A stretch of DNA of 64,000 nt from Carboxydocella thermautotrophica (GCA_003054495.1 CP028514.1:112501-176500); one strand, 5' to 3'; counted from the stretch's first letter, positions 7,869 through 17,929 are shown. The notes: generated by a model not told the origin, from the letters alone. Numbers and translations: made by a program.

Positions 7869-9113
7869 ATGACACAATTGGAGTTGGCCAGAGCTGGGAG
7901 AATAACAGCGGAAATGAAACTGGCGGCAGAAGCAGAGGGAATAGCTGCTGAAATTGTGCGGGAAAGGATTGCTGCTGGGGTTATGATCTTACCGGCCAAT
8001 AAACAGCGGTATCTAGCCCAGCCCAAGTTAATCGGCTATGGGGCGACCACCAAGGTTAATGCCAATATCGGCACCTCTGGTGACTGGCCGGAGGTGGAAA
8101 AGGAGCTGGAGAAACTAGAAGTAGCTCTGGCTGCTGGGGCAGATGCCATTATGGATTTAAGTCTGGGGCCCAATCTCCGCCAGGCCCGGCAGGAGATCTT
8201 AAAGCGCTGTCCGGTACCAGTAGGGACAGTGCCAATTTATGAAGCCGGGTTTTATGGGGAACTCAGCAAAGATAAACTGTTTCAGGTAATCGAGGACCAC
8301 TGCCGGCAAGGAGTGGATTTTATTACTGTTCACTGTGGCATCAATCGCCGGGTGCTGGAGGAAATTCAGGAAAGTCCGCGGGTATGTGGTATAGTCAGCC
8401 GAGGTGGGTCCTTTATCGTTCGCTGGATGCAGGAAACCGGCGAAGAAAACCCTCTTTATGCTCATTTTGATGAGTTACTGGAACTGGTAAGGGAATATGA
8501 TGTTACACTGAGTCTGGGTGACGGGCTGCGACCAGGTGCCGTTGCTGATGCTACCGATGGACCGCAGATAGCTGAACTGTTAGAATTAGGGCGGCTGGTG
8601 AAAAGGGCCTGGGCCAAAGGAGTTCAGGTCATGGTGGAAGGACCGGGCCATGTTCCTTTAAACCAAATTGAAACTAATATTAAATTACAGAAGCGTCTTT
8701 GTCATGGTGCACCCTTCTATGTACTGGGCCCCCTGGTTACTGATGTGGGTGCCGGGCATGACCACATTACGGCAGCTATCGGCGGAGCGATTGCTGCAGC
8801 TGCCGGGGCAGATTTCCTCTGTTATGTGACTCCGGCAGAACACCTGGGCTTGCCAGATGCCGATGATGTACGGCAGGGAGTAATTGCTACCCGAATTGCG
8901 GCTCATGCCGCTGATTTGGCTAAAGGAATTGAAAAAGCCTGGAATTGGGATAAAGCGATGAGCAAGGCCCGTAAAGAATTGGATTGGGAACAGCAGCTTA
9001 ATCTGGCCCTGGATCAGGCTACTGCTAGAGAAATGCGAAAAAGAAAAAACCCGGGACACCGGGCAGAATGCTCTATGTGCGGAGAGTTTTGTGCCATGAA
9101 GCAATGTCAATAA
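7869..9113 (+). CDS. thiC: Phosphomethylpyrimidine synthase ThiC
   Basis: ThiC is a radical SAM enzyme that rearranges aminoimidazole ribotide to HMP-P. The 414 residues correspond to the short clostridial form. The conserved blocks GTSGDW, DLSLG and [13 protein letters not shown] are present, and the C-terminal cluster motif C-x2-C-x4-C (CSMCGEFC) lies near residue 402. Aminoimidazole ribotide also feeds the purine pathway encoded at 31.6-45.7 kb. The gene end overlaps the convergent minus-strand gene by 7 bases. Confidence 0.97.
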   Translation: MTQLELARAGRITAEMKLAAEAEGIAAEIVRERIAAGVMILPANKQRYLAQPKLIGYGATTKVNANIGTSGDWPEVEKELEKLEVALAAGADAIMDLSLGPNLRQARQEILKRCPVPVGTVPIYEAGFYGELSKDKLFQVIEDHCRQGVDFITVHCGINRRVLEEIQESPRVCGIVSRGGSFIVRWMQETGEENPLYAHFDELLELVREYDVTLSLGDGLRPGAVADATDGPQIAELLELGRLVKRAWAKGVQVMVEGPGHVPLNQIETNIKLQKRLCHGAPFYVLGPLVTDVGAGHDHITAAIGGAIAAAAGADFLCYVTPAEHLGLPDADDVRQGVIATRIAAHAADLAKGIEKAWNWDKAMSKARKELDWEQQLNLALDQATAREMRKRKNPGHRAECSMCGEFCAMKQCQ

Positions 9114-9754
9114 TTGAAGCGGGCTTTCATAGCCACCACCAGGGGCTGGTTATTCAGGCGTAAACGCCAGTAATATTCACCGGCTACCAGGCGAGGAAAG
9201 GGCTGTTGAGTAATAAACAGCAGATAACGGGAAGAAATTACCTGGACGTTTCCTTGCCAGTGAGGGGAAATAAACGGCGTCGGAGGCTGAAAGTCATAGA
9301 CTTTAACCCACTGATCAGCATATTGTTTGGTGCCCAGGAAGTGAATTTCACCTTCCGAACCGGGCCATGGTAACAGAGGCCATTGGGATAAAGGCCCCGG
9401 ATAAAGATAGGGCGCGGGATAGCCCGACCAGTTACCACCGCGGTAAAGACCGCGGTGGTTTTCGTCTTCATAGAGGGAAGAATAATAAAAACTGCGGTCG
9501 TGTTGTAGCCAGCGCAGACGTAAAATCCAGGGCGAAGCGGGGTAAGCCAGAAGCAATTGCTCTGGATTCAGGTCAGATTCGGCAAACTGGCTGGTAATTT
9601 CGAGAGCCTGGCGAGGAGCAGTGGTCCATGAGTTTACAGCCGCTAGTACCAGCTGTTTGCTAGCGGGAAAATCTGGAGTAGCGGAAAATATGGATGCAGG
9701 GTAAAGCAGGTTTATGAAAAAGGCCAACAGGAAAATCAGCCGGTACCTGGCCAT
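9107..9754 (-). CDS. Hypothetical exported protein
   Basis: I do not recognise the family. The 215-residue product begins with a signal peptide (positive MARYR, then a hydrophobic stretch to about residue 24, SIFSA-type cleavage region). The mature part is rich in Tyr, Trp and Pro, and contains a segment near residues 100-130 with repeated Tyr/Gly/Pro. It has no cysteines suggesting a lipoprotein. The start follows GGAGGTGTCAGT. It may be co-transcribed with the radical SAM gene 84 bp upstream on the same strand. Confidence 0.7.
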   Translation of the reverse strand: MARYRLIFLLAFFINLLYPASIFSATPDFPASKQLVLAAVNSWTTAPRQALEITSQFAESDLNPEQLLLAYPASPWILRLRWLQHDRSFYYSSLYEDENHRGLYRGGNWSGYPAPYLYPGPLSQWPLLPWPGSEGEIHFLGTKQYADQWVKVYDFQPPTPFISPHWQGNVQVISSRYLLFITQQPFPRLVAGEYYWRLRLNNQPLVVAMKARFNY

Positions 9755-9838
9755 ACTGACACCTCCAGCCAGGTAATTCGCTGACGTCCCTGGATATTCC
9801 TGCTAAGAAAAATGTCTCTTTTTCCCTTCTTTCCGACA

Positions 9839-10699
9839 TCAGAGGCGGGGAATCCAGCCGAAACGCTGTATTTGTTCCGGGGCCTGCCGAATTTGAGCCA
9901 GCAAATGGTCGCGGTCCCGGTTGAGAGTGCCTTTTAATACAAACAGATTGGAAGCATGGTTGGAACGAAAGATACAGTTTTCCAGTTCAACCTGGGACAG
10001 CAGAAGCTCCAGTTCAGCCAGGAGTGTCCGTTCATCAATGGGCTGGAAGGTACCCTGTAGGACTTCCTGATATAATGGAGCTGCGGGATCGAGCATCAAG
10101 GTTAAAGCTCCGAGATAGTGGGGTTGCATAGCTGTTAAGACCCTGGCAGTGGCCTGGGCGTGTTCCTGCCAGAGGCCTTTGCCACCCAGGCCGTTGATGA
10201 TTGTGACAGAGAGAAGCAGGCCAGCAGCTTTTACCTTTTCGGCAGCATCAATCATGGCCTGGCTGTCTACACCCTTATTGATTTTTTTCAAAATCAGGTC
10301 AGAGCCGCTTTCCAGTCCGAGGTAAGCAATACCCAGCCCTTTTTCTTTCAATAAATGCAATTCTTGTACAGATTTGGTCAAAATACTTTTAGGGCTGGCA
10401 TAGATGCCGACCCGGTTCACCTGGGGATGGAGTGTTTGAATTAACTCCAGGATGTTAAGGAGATAATCGGTAGGAGCGGCCAGGGCATCGCCATCAGCAA
10501 GAAAAACGCGACGGAAATAGGGCCATTGAGTAGCGGACAGCAGGTCTTCCTTAATTTCAGCTACAGGTTTAAGAGCGAATTTTTTATCCTTGTACATGGT
10601 ACAAAAAGTACAGCGATTATGAGAACAGCCTACTGTTACCTGGAGGATCAGGCTATCTGCTTCACTGGGAGGTCGAAAGATTGCACCCACGTAACCCAT
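9839..10699 (-). CDS. Radical SAM protein
   Basis: The 286-residue protein has the cluster motif in VGCSHNRCTFCTMYK (residues about 24-38, C-x4-C-x2-C), the Gly-rich SAM block DGDALAAP near residue 70, and GLESGSD near residue 147. It belongs to a widespread group of short radical SAM proteins related to B12-binding radical SAM enzymes but lacking the B12 domain. The substrate is unknown. The start follows a TGAGGTGATTTT-type ribosome site on the minus strand. Confidence 0.85.
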   Translation of the reverse strand: MGYVGAIFRPPSEADSLILQVTVGCSHNRCTFCTMYKDKKFALKPVAEIKEDLLSATQWPYFRRVFLADGDALAAPTDYLLNILELIQTLHPQVNRVGIYASPKSILTKSVQELHLLKEKGLGIAYLGLESGSDLILKKINKGVDSQAMIDAAEKVKAAGLLLSVTIINGLGGKGLWQEHAQATARVLTAMQPHYLGALTLMLDPAAPLYQEVLQGTFQPIDERTLLAELELLLSQVELENCIFRSNHASNLFVLKGTLNRDRDHLLAQIRQAPEQIQRFGWIPRL

Positions 10700-10783
10700 A
10701 AAATCACCTCAGTTTCATTTTACCATATTTTTTGCTATTATATAGTAACAGATAGTAACAGGAAGATAAGGACGGTGAGAGAG

Positions 10784-11233
10784 ATGCGCAGAGCGGATAA
10801 TTTTTATGACCGGATCAGACTAAAGATAGCTAACTGGGCGGAGGAAAAAGGGGGAGAAACCAGCCGGCAACTGGTAGACCTGCTTTTATTGGCGCCGGAT
10901 TTCTTCCTTCTACTGGTGCGCTTATTAAGGGACCCCCGGGTTCCGGCTACAGCTAAATATGGGATAGCGGGAGCAATTGCCTATTATTTCTTGCCACTGG
11001 ATTTTTTGCCGGAAATCCTGGTAGGGCCTATTGGTTTTGGGGATGATTTGATTTTAGCTGCTCTGGTAATTAATCGTTTATTACAGGCAGCCCCTGATAT
11101 TGTCGTGGAACACTGGAGCGGTTCAGGAGAGGTTCTGGCCCAGGTGGAAAAAATCCTGAATAATGTCGATAAACTGGTTACTAACAAGGTCTGGAATAAA
11201 ATCAGAGAGCATTGGCGCAAAATTTCCCGGTAG
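10784..11233 (+). CDS. YkvA-family (DUF1232) membrane protein
   Basis: The 149-residue product has the DUF1232 core near residues 55-85: VPATAKYGIAGAIAYYFLPLD followed by a short loop and GFGDDL. This is a hydrophobic hairpin found in YkvA-like proteins of unknown function. The start at 10784 is preceded by GGTGAGAG. Longer upstream frames run through the divergent promoter region and are not credible. The gene ends 15 nt before the helicase start, so the two are probably co-transcribed. Confidence 0.8.
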   Translation: MRRADNFYDRIRLKIANWAEEKGGETSRQLVDLLLLAPDFFLLLVRLLRDPRVPATAKYGIAGAIAYYFLPLDFLPEILVGPIGFGDDLILAALVINRLLQAAPDIVVEHWSGSGEVLAQVEKILNNVDKLVTNKVWNKIREHWRKISR

Positions 11234-11248
11234 TGAGGAGTGGAAGCA

Positions 11249-13552
11249 TTGGATAAGAAATATTATCGCGGCTTATTGCTGGATGACTTTCAGCGCCAGG
11301 CCATGGATTATGTGGACAATAACCTGTCGGTACTGGTTTCTGCTCCAACAGGAGTAGGAAAAACCTTGATTGCGGATTACACTATTGAAAAATGTTACCG
11401 GGAAGGGCGACAGGTTGTTTATACCGCCCCTATCAAGGCTCTTTCCAACCAGAAGTATAAGGATTTCAAACACTATTTTGGTAAGGATGCTGTGGGAATC
11501 ATAACCGGGGATGTGGTTATTAACAGCAATGCCCCTATTCTGGTAATGACAACAGAAATTTTTCGCAATATGATTTTGACCAGAGACCCGGTTGTGGATA
11601 TGGTACGATACCTGATTCTGGATGAAATTCACTACATTAGTGACCTGGACCGGGGCAGTGTCTGGGAAGAAACTATTATCTTCTTGCCCAAACATATTAA
11701 GATTTTAGGTTTATCGGCAACCATTCCCAATGCGGAAGAACTGGCCGAGTGGATTGCCTCGATTAAAGGTGAAGAAGTAAAGGTAGTTAAACATCATCAA
11801 CGGGCTGTTCCCTTAAAGCATTTTGTTTTTGAAAAAACCATGGGGGCTGGTAACCTGAAAAAAGCCATCAAAATCCGGCGTCAAAAACTGGAGGAGATGG
11901 CGGAGAGCGGAGTTCCGGCAGGAAAAGGATTGCCTGCGACCACCCATGTGGATTTGGTCAGTTTCTTAAAGGATGAATATCTGCCTGCCTTGTATTTTGT
12001 TTTCAGCCGTAAAAAATGCGAAGACTATGCATATGAGCTATCCCGCAAGTTCAATTTCCTGACCAGAGATGAACGAATTAAAGTGGAACAATACCTGGCT
12101 AACAAATCAGCAGAACAGGGGGTTACAGCTAACCTGCTGGCTTTAGAGCGAGTACGTCGGGTGTTATTAAAAGGCATTGGTTTTCACCATGCCGGCATGT
12201 TGCCTATAGTAAAGGAAGTGGTTGAGGATTTGCTTACGGCCCGCCTCATCAAAGTCCTTTACTGTACGGAAACTTTTGCTGTGGGTATCAATATGCCGGT
12301 GAAAACTGTCTGCTTTGATTCCAATGAAAAATTTGATGGCAAAGATTTTCGGGTTATGACCAATCAGGAGTATTTCCAGATGGCAGGCCGGGCTGGACGG
12401 CGGGGAATAGATACTGAAGGTTTTGTATTTTCCATTGTGGATTTAAACTGGCTTAATCCCGACAAGATGGTAAAACCAGATGAAAGAAAACTGGAAAACC
12501 TGCAAAGCCGCTTTAACCTGGGTTATAATTCGGTGGTGAATTTGATAGGTCATCACCAAACCGAGGAAGAAATAGAGGAAGTTTTGCAACATAATTTTGC
12601 CTATTTCCAGGCCTCCCGAAAAGCTGATTTTTTACAAAAACGTATTCGAGAACTGGAGCAGGAGCTGGCACAAATCCTGGCAGAGCGCTGTGAAGATATT
12701 TACAATCTGACCTGTCCCTTGCAGTATCATACTGCCTGGTCCAGGCTGAAGGCTGACAAGCGGGAGCTTAACCGTCTCTTCCGTACCCGCTGGGGGCGGA
12801 GTAAACGTTATGAAAGCAAACGCAAGGAACTGTCCCTGCGTATCAGCCAGAACGAAAGCTTGCTGGCGGAGGTTGTTCCCCGCTTATGTACTGCGGAGCA
12901 ACAGGGCCACTGTCAGGCCCAGCAGGAAAGATATCGTCGCCTGGATGAGGAAAAGAAGGAATTATATAAAGAGTGGGGGAGGTTAAGCAAGCAAACCAAT
13001 TTCATCCGGGATTTTCGTTTGAAGCGCCAGCTTTTGCAAAAATTAGGCTTTGTGGATGAAAATAATGCCTTGACTCCCCGGGGCAAGTTTGCTACCCAGA
13101 TTTATGTTCAGGAGTTGCTGGTAACAGAATTGTATTTTGATGGAGTCTTTCATGAATTTGAACCGGAGCAGATTGTGGCTCTGGTGGCGGCCATTGCCTA
13201 TGAAAGCCGCAAACACGACTGGTTCAAAAAGGGTCCGGTTTATGATCTGGAACGGATTTACCGACTGATGTTGCCTTTGATTAGGGCGGAGGAGCAAATC
13301 CTGAATACGGTAACGGTAGAATTCCATCCTGAAGTTTCCCTCCTGGCTTACCAGTGGAGCGCAGGCCTGGAATTCGCCGATCTGCGCAGTTATTGTAATC
13401 TGCAGGACGGAGATATTGTTTCCATCTTCCGCCGTACCATCGATTTACTCCGGCAAATCCGGGGGGCAGCAGCAGCAGATCGCAGTCTGGCGGATAAACT
13501 CAGTCATTGTATTAAGTTAATAGATCGCGATGTGGTAGAATTTGTATTGTAG
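11249..13552 (+). CDS. Ski2-like DEAD/DEAH-box helicase
   Basis: The product (about 767 residues) has motif I APTGVGKT, motif II DEIH, motif III SAT, and motif VI QMAGRAGRRG, plus the long helical C-terminal region of Ski2/Mtr4-like RNA helicases (DSHCT-type domain near the end). Such enzymes unwind RNA, often for exosome-like decay; the bacterial role is not settled. A TTG at 11249 is preferred because GAGGAG lies 8 nt upstream. An in-frame GTG at 11240 would overlap that ribosome site. Confidence 0.9.
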   Translation: MDKKYYRGLLLDDFQRQAMDYVDNNLSVLVSAPTGVGKTLIADYTIEKCYREGRQVVYTAPIKALSNQKYKDFKHYFGKDAVGIITGDVVINSNAPILVMTTEIFRNMILTRDPVVDMVRYLILDEIHYISDLDRGSVWEETIIFLPKHIKILGLSATIPNAEELAEWIASIKGEEVKVVKHHQRAVPLKHFVFEKTMGAGNLKKAIKIRRQKLEEMAESGVPAGKGLPATTHVDLVSFLKDEYLPALYFVFSRKKCEDYAYELSRKFNFLTRDERIKVEQYLANKSAEQGVTANLLALERVRRVLLKGIGFHHAGMLPIVKEVVEDLLTARLIKVLYCTETFAVGINMPVKTVCFDSNEKFDGKDFRVMTNQEYFQMAGRAGRRGIDTEGFVFSIVDLNWLNPDKMVKPDERKLENLQSRFNLGYNSVVNLIGHHQTEEEIEEVLQHNFAYFQASRKADFLQKRIRELEQELAQILAERCEDIYNLTCPLQYHTAWSRLKADKRELNRLFRTRWGRSKRYESKRKELSLRISQNESLLAEVVPRLCTAEQQGHCQAQQERYRRLDEEKKELYKEWGRLSKQTNFIRDFRLKRQLLQKLGFVDENNALTPRGKFATQIYVQELLVTELYFDGVFHEFEPEQIVALVAAIAYESRKHDWFKKGPVYDLERIYRLMLPLIRAEEQILNTVTVEFHPEVSLLAYQWSAGLEFADLRSYCNLQDGDIVSIFRRTIDLLRQIRGAAAADRSLADKLSHCIKLIDRDVVEFVL

Positions 13553-13556
13553 AACC

Positions 13557-13588
13557 AAAACCGCCGGCTAAAAACGGCGGTTTTAATT
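13557..13588 (+). terminator. Intrinsic terminator after the helicase gene
   Basis: AAAACCGCCG pairs with CGGCGGTTTT across an 8-base loop, and AATTTT follows. Confidence 0.9.
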
Positions 13589-13676
13589 TTGGTAAGATTT
13601 GTTCCTTGAGTTACACCTTGACCAGTGTTACCATAAAAGCATAGGGGGAGTAAAGCGGAGAAAGAGAGGGGATAAA

Positions 13677-15449
13677 ATGACTAATCTTAAAAGACTGATT
13701 TTATTAGTATTGAGTTTCTCCCTGGTTTTAGGTAACTTTATGCCTGTCTTAAGGGCAGAATCAGCAACAGTAATTGTACTGAAAGTAGGCAGTAAAAGTG
13801 AAGCTGTTAAACAGGTACAAACCAGATTAAAACAGCTTGGTTATTTTGCCGGACCTATTACGGGGTACTATGGCACTCAAACCAGAGATGCGGTCCTGCG
13901 CTGGCAAAAGGCTAATGGCCTGCCTGCTGATGGAATAATCGGTACAGTTAGCTGGAATCGCCTGTTTAATGTCAGTGTAACTCGCGGTACAACCGCAACA
14001 GCTCAACGGATCTATTTGACGTTGGGCAGTCGCGGGGAACAGGTGAAACTGCTGCAACAGAAACTGAATCAGCTCGGTTTCTACCAGGGGCCAATTACCG
14101 GTTACTTTGGTACCTTGACCAGAACAGCAGTGGTAAAATGGCAAAAGTCCAGGGGGTTAGCGGCAACCGGGGTAGTTAACCAGCAGGCCTGGACAGCACT
14201 GATGGCCAGCCAGAATCCTGTCAGCCGGGGGGTAACTGCAACCCGCCCAGCCGTACTGGGGCTAGGGGTGCGTTCCAACCTGGTGCTGGAATTGCAGCAA
14301 TACCTGAAAACCATGGGATTGCTGACTGTACAACCCACCGGTTATTATGGTTTGTTGACGGTAATGGCAGTACAGGCCTGGGAAAAAGCCAATGGATTAA
14401 AAGTCGATGGCATAGTAGTTGAAGAGGAATTAAATAAAATCCGCACTCAGGCTAAAGCTCTGACCAATTTGCTGGGTGGTGCTGAAAAAGGCGCCTGGAT
14501 TCTGGGCTATACGGCTATTGACTATCCAGGCGATAACCGCTCGGCCCAGAGTGTGATCCAGAGTCAGGGGCTGGGGGCAATAGCTACCTTTACCTATACC
14601 TTTGATAACAATGGTAATCTGAAAGGTAATGCTGACCAGGAAGCTTATACATTGCAGCAGGCCAGGGCCCGGGGGATCAAACCACTGGCTTTGTTACACA
14701 ACTTTGATTATCGTGTGGGTTTTGACAAAAACCTGGCCCGGGCAGTGCTGACTGATCCCGCTAAAAGACAGCGTTTGATCAGCCAGCTGGTGAATGAGGT
14801 ACAGAATCGCGGTTATCTAGGGGTTAACCTGGATGTAGAAGGAATATATCCGGCAGATGCCCCACACTACCTCGCTTTTCTGGGTGAGCTGAAACAGCAA
14901 CTAGGGGCAAAAGGCTTATTAACTGTAGTTTCTATCCCGGCGAAAACCAGGGATGATACCACCAGTTCCTGGTCAGGGGGATATGATTATGCGGCTATTG
15001 GGCAGCGGGCTGATCTGGTTCAGATCATGACCTATGATGAACACTGGATTGGGGGCCCGGCTGGACCTATTGCCTCTTATCCCTGGACAGAGCAAGTAGT
15101 AAAATATGCGGTCAGCAAAATGCCGGCTTCCAAAATTCTGCTGGGCCTGGCCACTTATGGATATGATTGGGTTGGAACCAGTGCTCGCAGTGTAACCTAT
15201 CCGCAAGCTGTAGCCAGAGCAGCCCAATATGGTGTTAAAGTTAACTGGGATGCTACAGCACTGGAATCCTGGTTTACCTACACCGATGAACAGGGACAAA
15301 AACATGAAGTCTGGTTTGAAAACGTAGAAAGCAATGCTAAAAGACTGGTGCTGGTAAAACAATATGGTTTAGCCGGTGCTGGTATCTGGCGGCTGGGCTT
15401 TGAGGATTCTGCCTACTGGCAGATGGTTCAGCAATATTTACAGCAATAA
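13677..15449 (+). CDS. Exported glycoside hydrolase family 18 protein with three peptidoglycan-binding repeats
   Basis: The 590-residue protein has a signal peptide (residues 1-27, ending ...LRAES) and three PG_binding_1 repeats (about 35-95, 110-175 and 190-260, each with QxxLxxLGxx and WQKxxGLxxxG-like patterns). A GH18 domain follows (about 270-590) with NLDVEG near residue 385, corresponding to the DxxDxE catalytic motif, and MTYDEHW. This is the architecture of YaaH-like spore cortex or wall hydrolases. The ATG at 13677 follows GAGAGGGGA. It is flanked by terminators on both sides, so it is monocistronic. Confidence 0.9.
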   Translation: MTNLKRLILLVLSFSLVLGNFMPVLRAESATVIVLKVGSKSEAVKQVQTRLKQLGYFAGPITGYYGTQTRDAVLRWQKANGLPADGIIGTVSWNRLFNVSVTRGTTATAQRIYLTLGSRGEQVKLLQQKLNQLGFYQGPITGYFGTLTRTAVVKWQKSRGLAATGVVNQQAWTALMASQNPVSRGVTATRPAVLGLGVRSNLVLELQQYLKTMGLLTVQPTGYYGLLTVMAVQAWEKANGLKVDGIVVEEELNKIRTQAKALTNLLGGAEKGAWILGYTAIDYPGDNRSAQSVIQSQGLGAIATFTYTFDNNGNLKGNADQEAYTLQQARARGIKPLALLHNFDYRVGFDKNLARAVLTDPAKRQRLISQLVNEVQNRGYLGVNLDVEGIYPADAPHYLAFLGELKQQLGAKGLLTVVSIPAKTRDDTTSSWSGGYDYAAIGQRADLVQIMTYDEHWIGGPAGPIASYPWTEQVVKYAVSKMPASKILLGLATYGYDWVGTSARSVTYPQAVARAAQYGVKVNWDATALESWFTYTDEQGQKHEVWFENVESNAKRLVLVKQYGLAGAGIWRLGFEDSAYWQMVQQYLQQ

Positions 15450-15456
15450 ATATCCT

Positions 15457-15486
15457 GAAAAACCGGGCCGACTGGTCCGGTTTTTC
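15457..15486 (+). terminator. Intrinsic terminator after the GH18 gene
   Basis: GAAAAACCGG pairs with CCGGTTTTTC and a T run closes it. The distance to the stop codon is about 8 nt. Confidence 0.9.
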
Positions 15487-15606
15487 TAAATAATAAATTG
15501 ACTAAAAAATTCAGTCTTGTAGCGAAAATAATGAAGGATTTTGTGATTTTGTGCCGAATATTGTAATAGAGGGCTTGTAACATTAGTAACAAGTGAGGGG
15601 CACTAA

Positions 15607-16812
15607 ATGAGGAAGAAACGCTATATCATCAATGGCATATATGGTTTTATTATCGGTCTGCTCATACCCTTTTTCGCTACCGTGGTAGAAATGCTCAGTA
15701 CAGGGGTTACTTTAAGCTGGCAGGCCTTTTGGGCTACCCATTTTGGACGGGCCTGGTTTTTACTGGTGGATATGGTACCACCATTAATTGGCATTTTGCT
15801 GGCCCGACTTACATTGAGCCAGGAAGAGTTGTTGAATCAACATAAAGAGCTGGTTGCGATTAAAAAACATCTTGAAGAACAAAACCGTCTCTGGGAGACG
15901 ATTTTTCAAAGTACTCCCATTGCTTATGCCTTGATAGATAAAGATTACACTTTTAAAAGGATAAATCGGGCTGCAATAGATATTGTGGGAATGCCGACAG
16001 AACGAGTTCTGGAGCGGCATTGTTTTGAGATTTTGGGGCGTAATAGCATTTGTCCCGGGTGTGCGGTAGCCCGTGCTTTTGTTAGCAAGGCGGTAGAGAG
16101 TCAGGTTAAAGAAGAGTTCAGTGGAGGACAAAGGCGGATTGTAGAACAAGTAGCAGTGCCCTTGATTGAAAATGGTGCAGTAGAGCAGGTACTGGAAATA
16201 ATTATTGACAAAACCCAGGAAAGAATGCTACTGCAACAAAGAACTGAGGAAATGCTGGCAACCATTGATATTCTAGTTGGATTAATTGAGTTAAAGGACC
16301 AGTATACAGGAGGTCATTCCCAGCGGGTCAGACGCTGGGCAGGCTTACTGGCCAGATATATGAATTTGCCTCAGGAACTGGTGGAACAAATTGAAATGGC
16401 TGCCTCCTTACATGATATTGGGAAAATAGGCATTGCCGGCATGATTCTGAATAAACCCCATTGTTTATGTCCGGAAGAAAAGGATATAGTGCGGCGTCAT
16501 CCGGTTATAGGGCAGGAAGCTCTGGCTGGACTGGAGCAATTTGAAGAGATAGCACTTATGATTCGGTCTCACCATGAACGCTGGGATGGCCAGGGTTATC
16601 CCGACGGGCTGGCAGGCAAAGATATTCCTTTAGGGGCACGGATAATCGGAGTGGTAGATGCCTATGATGCCATGATTTCAGACCGGGCTTATCGTAAAGC
16701 CCTTGACCAGGATGAAGCCGTAGCTGAGCTTAAAAAAGGTGCGGGTCAGCAATTTGATCCTGAAATCGTCCGTTGTTTTTGCGAGCTGCTGGAAAAGAAA
16801 AATAATAATTGA
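15607..16812 (+). CDS. Membrane-anchored PAS-HD-GYP protein (probable c-di-GMP phosphodiesterase)
   Basis: The 401-residue protein has two N-terminal membrane segments (about 7-30 and 48-68), a coiled segment, a PAS domain (about 95-205) and an HD-GYP domain (about 215-395). The latter contains the HD pair in HDIGKIGI and HHERWDGQGYPDGLAG. HD-GYP enzymes hydrolyse c-di-GMP. The PAS region includes RNSICPGCAVARA, whose cysteines could bind metal or sense redox. About 120 bp of AT-rich sequence upstream would hold its promoter, but I see no strong -35/-10 pair. Confidence 0.9.
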   Translation: MRKKRYIINGIYGFIIGLLIPFFATVVEMLSTGVTLSWQAFWATHFGRAWFLLVDMVPPLIGILLARLTLSQEELLNQHKELVAIKKHLEEQNRLWETIFQSTPIAYALIDKDYTFKRINRAAIDIVGMPTERVLERHCFEILGRNSICPGCAVARAFVSKAVESQVKEEFSGGQRRIVEQVAVPLIENGAVEQVLEIIIDKTQERMLLQQRTEEMLATIDILVGLIELKDQYTGGHSQRVRRWAGLLARYMNLPQELVEQIEMAASLHDIGKIGIAGMILNKPHCLCPEEKDIVRRHPVIGQEALAGLEQFEEIALMIRSHHERWDGQGYPDGLAGKDIPLGARIIGVVDAYDAMISDRAYRKALDQDEAVAELKKGAGQQFDPEIVRCFCELLEKKNNN

Positions 16813-16896
16813 AAAAAAAGGTGAAAGATGAGCAGGAATTCACGCAATCATGGCGAATAATCTGTTATTGTATAACAGGATGCTGAGGTGGGTTCT

Positions 16897-17082
16897 GTGT
16901 ATTGTAAGATCTGTCCGAACTGTTATGGTGATTCCTATAGTTCATCTCCCCATTTTACCTGGATTTGTCCCTACTGTGGTAAGGATATTACCAGGGAGCA
17001 AGGATTGCCTGCCGGTTCGCCCTTGGTTAAGAAAATACTGGAAGAGATTAAAACCGGACAGGAAAAATTAATAAAAAAATAA
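16897..17082 (+). CDS. Small zinc-ribbon protein
   Basis: The 61-residue product begins with YCKICPNC and has CPYC near residue 27, a C-x2-C pair set typical of a zinc ribbon, followed by a charged C-terminal helix (LVKKILEEIKTG). The GTG at 16897 is chosen because GAGGTG lies 6 nt upstream; an in-frame GTG at 16888 overlaps that ribosome site. A second open frame (16850-17071) overlaps it but has no ribosome site and no sensible composition. The function is unknown. Confidence 0.7.
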   Translation: MYCKICPNCYGDSYSSSPHFTWICPYCGKDITREQGLPAGSPLVKKILEEIKTGQEKLIKK

Positions 17083-17088
17083 AAGCAA

Positions 17089-17113
17089 AAAGCAGGCGTT
17101 ACTGACCTGCTTT
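17089..17113. terminator. Bidirectional intrinsic terminator
   Basis: AAAGCAGG and CCTGCTTT form an 8-bp stem with T-rich flanks on the plus strand (TTATTATTT) and A-rich sequence upstream that reads as T on the minus strand. It lies between the convergent zinc-ribbon and tetR genes and overlaps the tetR stop codon. Confidence 0.8.
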
Positions 17114-17686
17114 ATTATTTGTTAAACCGGATATTATTAGTTGATGGCAGATATTTTCCAGATGATTGATGGGAAATGAGGGTGTATTCGGTTTCAGGAT
17201 CCAGTGTAAACAGGCAATGCTAACCGCACCAAAACAGGCAGCAGCGGCAGTTTCACAATCGAGTTCAGGTAGAATAAAGCCAGCCTGCTGGCCTTTGCGT
17301 AAGCTTTCGGCCCAGAGGGAAATGAAATCACTCAATTGGGAGCGAAACTGGTTTTGCAGCTCTGAAGCTCCCCAGACCTCAGTTAAAAGCACCTGGCAGA
17401 ATAATTTATTATGAGCAAAAAAATTCACCTGTACTTTTATAAGGCTATATATATCCTGGGGTGAGGGGTGGTTCAAGGCTTGCTGGCCGGCGGAAAGCAA
17501 AGGTTGCAAGCCATTTCTGATCAGCTTTGCAAATAAATCTTCTTTACTGTCAAAATGATAATACAGAGTTCCTTTGGCAACCTGGGCACGAGCAGCGATT
17601 TCATCCATTACTGCTCCGGCATATCCTTTTTCGGCAAATACCTCCAGGGCTTTGTTGAATATCTGTTGAAGTCGGGGTGAGACCAT
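17099..17686 (-). CDS. TetR/AcrR-family transcriptional regulator
   Basis: The 195-residue product has the N-terminal TetR helix-turn-helix (about residues 8-54: ALEVFAEKGYAG, IAARAQVAKGTLYYHF, SKEDLF) followed by a divergent helical ligand domain. Its start faces the tRNA-Thr promoter. The neighbouring genes offer no obvious transporter target, so the regulated gene is unknown. Confidence 0.92.
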   Translation of the reverse strand: MVSPRLQQIFNKALEVFAEKGYAGAVMDEIAARAQVAKGTLYYHFDSKEDLFAKLIRNGLQPLLSAGQQALNHPSPQDIYSLIKVQVNFFAHNKLFCQVLLTEVWGASELQNQFRSQLSDFISLWAESLRKGQQAGFILPELDCETAAAACFGAVSIACLHWILKPNTPSFPINHLENICHQLIISGLTNNKAGQ

Positions 17687-17715
17687 TTATTTCACCTCTT
17701 ACCAATAGCTTATAC

Positions 17716-17744
17716 TTGACAATAAAGGGCGATTTAGGTATTAT
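17716..17744 (+). promoter_or_regulatory. Promoter of tRNA-Thr
   Basis: TTGACA (17716-17721), a 17-base spacer and TATTAT (17739-17744) form a near-consensus sigma-A promoter ending 11 nt before the tRNA. Confidence 0.9.
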
Positions 17745-17755
17745 TTTTGGTGCGA

Positions 17756-17831
<76 letters not shown>

Positions 17832-17838
17832 GAGAAAT

Positions 17839-17873
17839 CAAGGCTTCCGGGATTTGGGCCGGAGGCTTTTTTG
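17839..17873 (+). terminator. Intrinsic terminator after tRNA-Thr
   Basis: AAGGCTTCCGG pairs with CCGGAGGCTTT with two G-U pairs, followed by six T. Confidence 0.88.
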
Positions 17874-17929
17874 TTTATTGGTGCCTAATTGGTGCCCAAC
17901 TTTAGCGAACAAAGTGTACTTATCTGTTT

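Noticed and set aside
10526-10783. Upstream extension of the YkvA-family frame
   Set aside because: It runs antisense through the radical SAM gene and its promoter. The ATG at 10784 has a ribosome site and gives the family N-terminus.
16850-17071. 73-codon frame overlapping the zinc-ribbon gene
   Set aside because: It has no ribosome site and a composition typical of a shifted frame. The overlapping frame has paired cysteines and a proper start.
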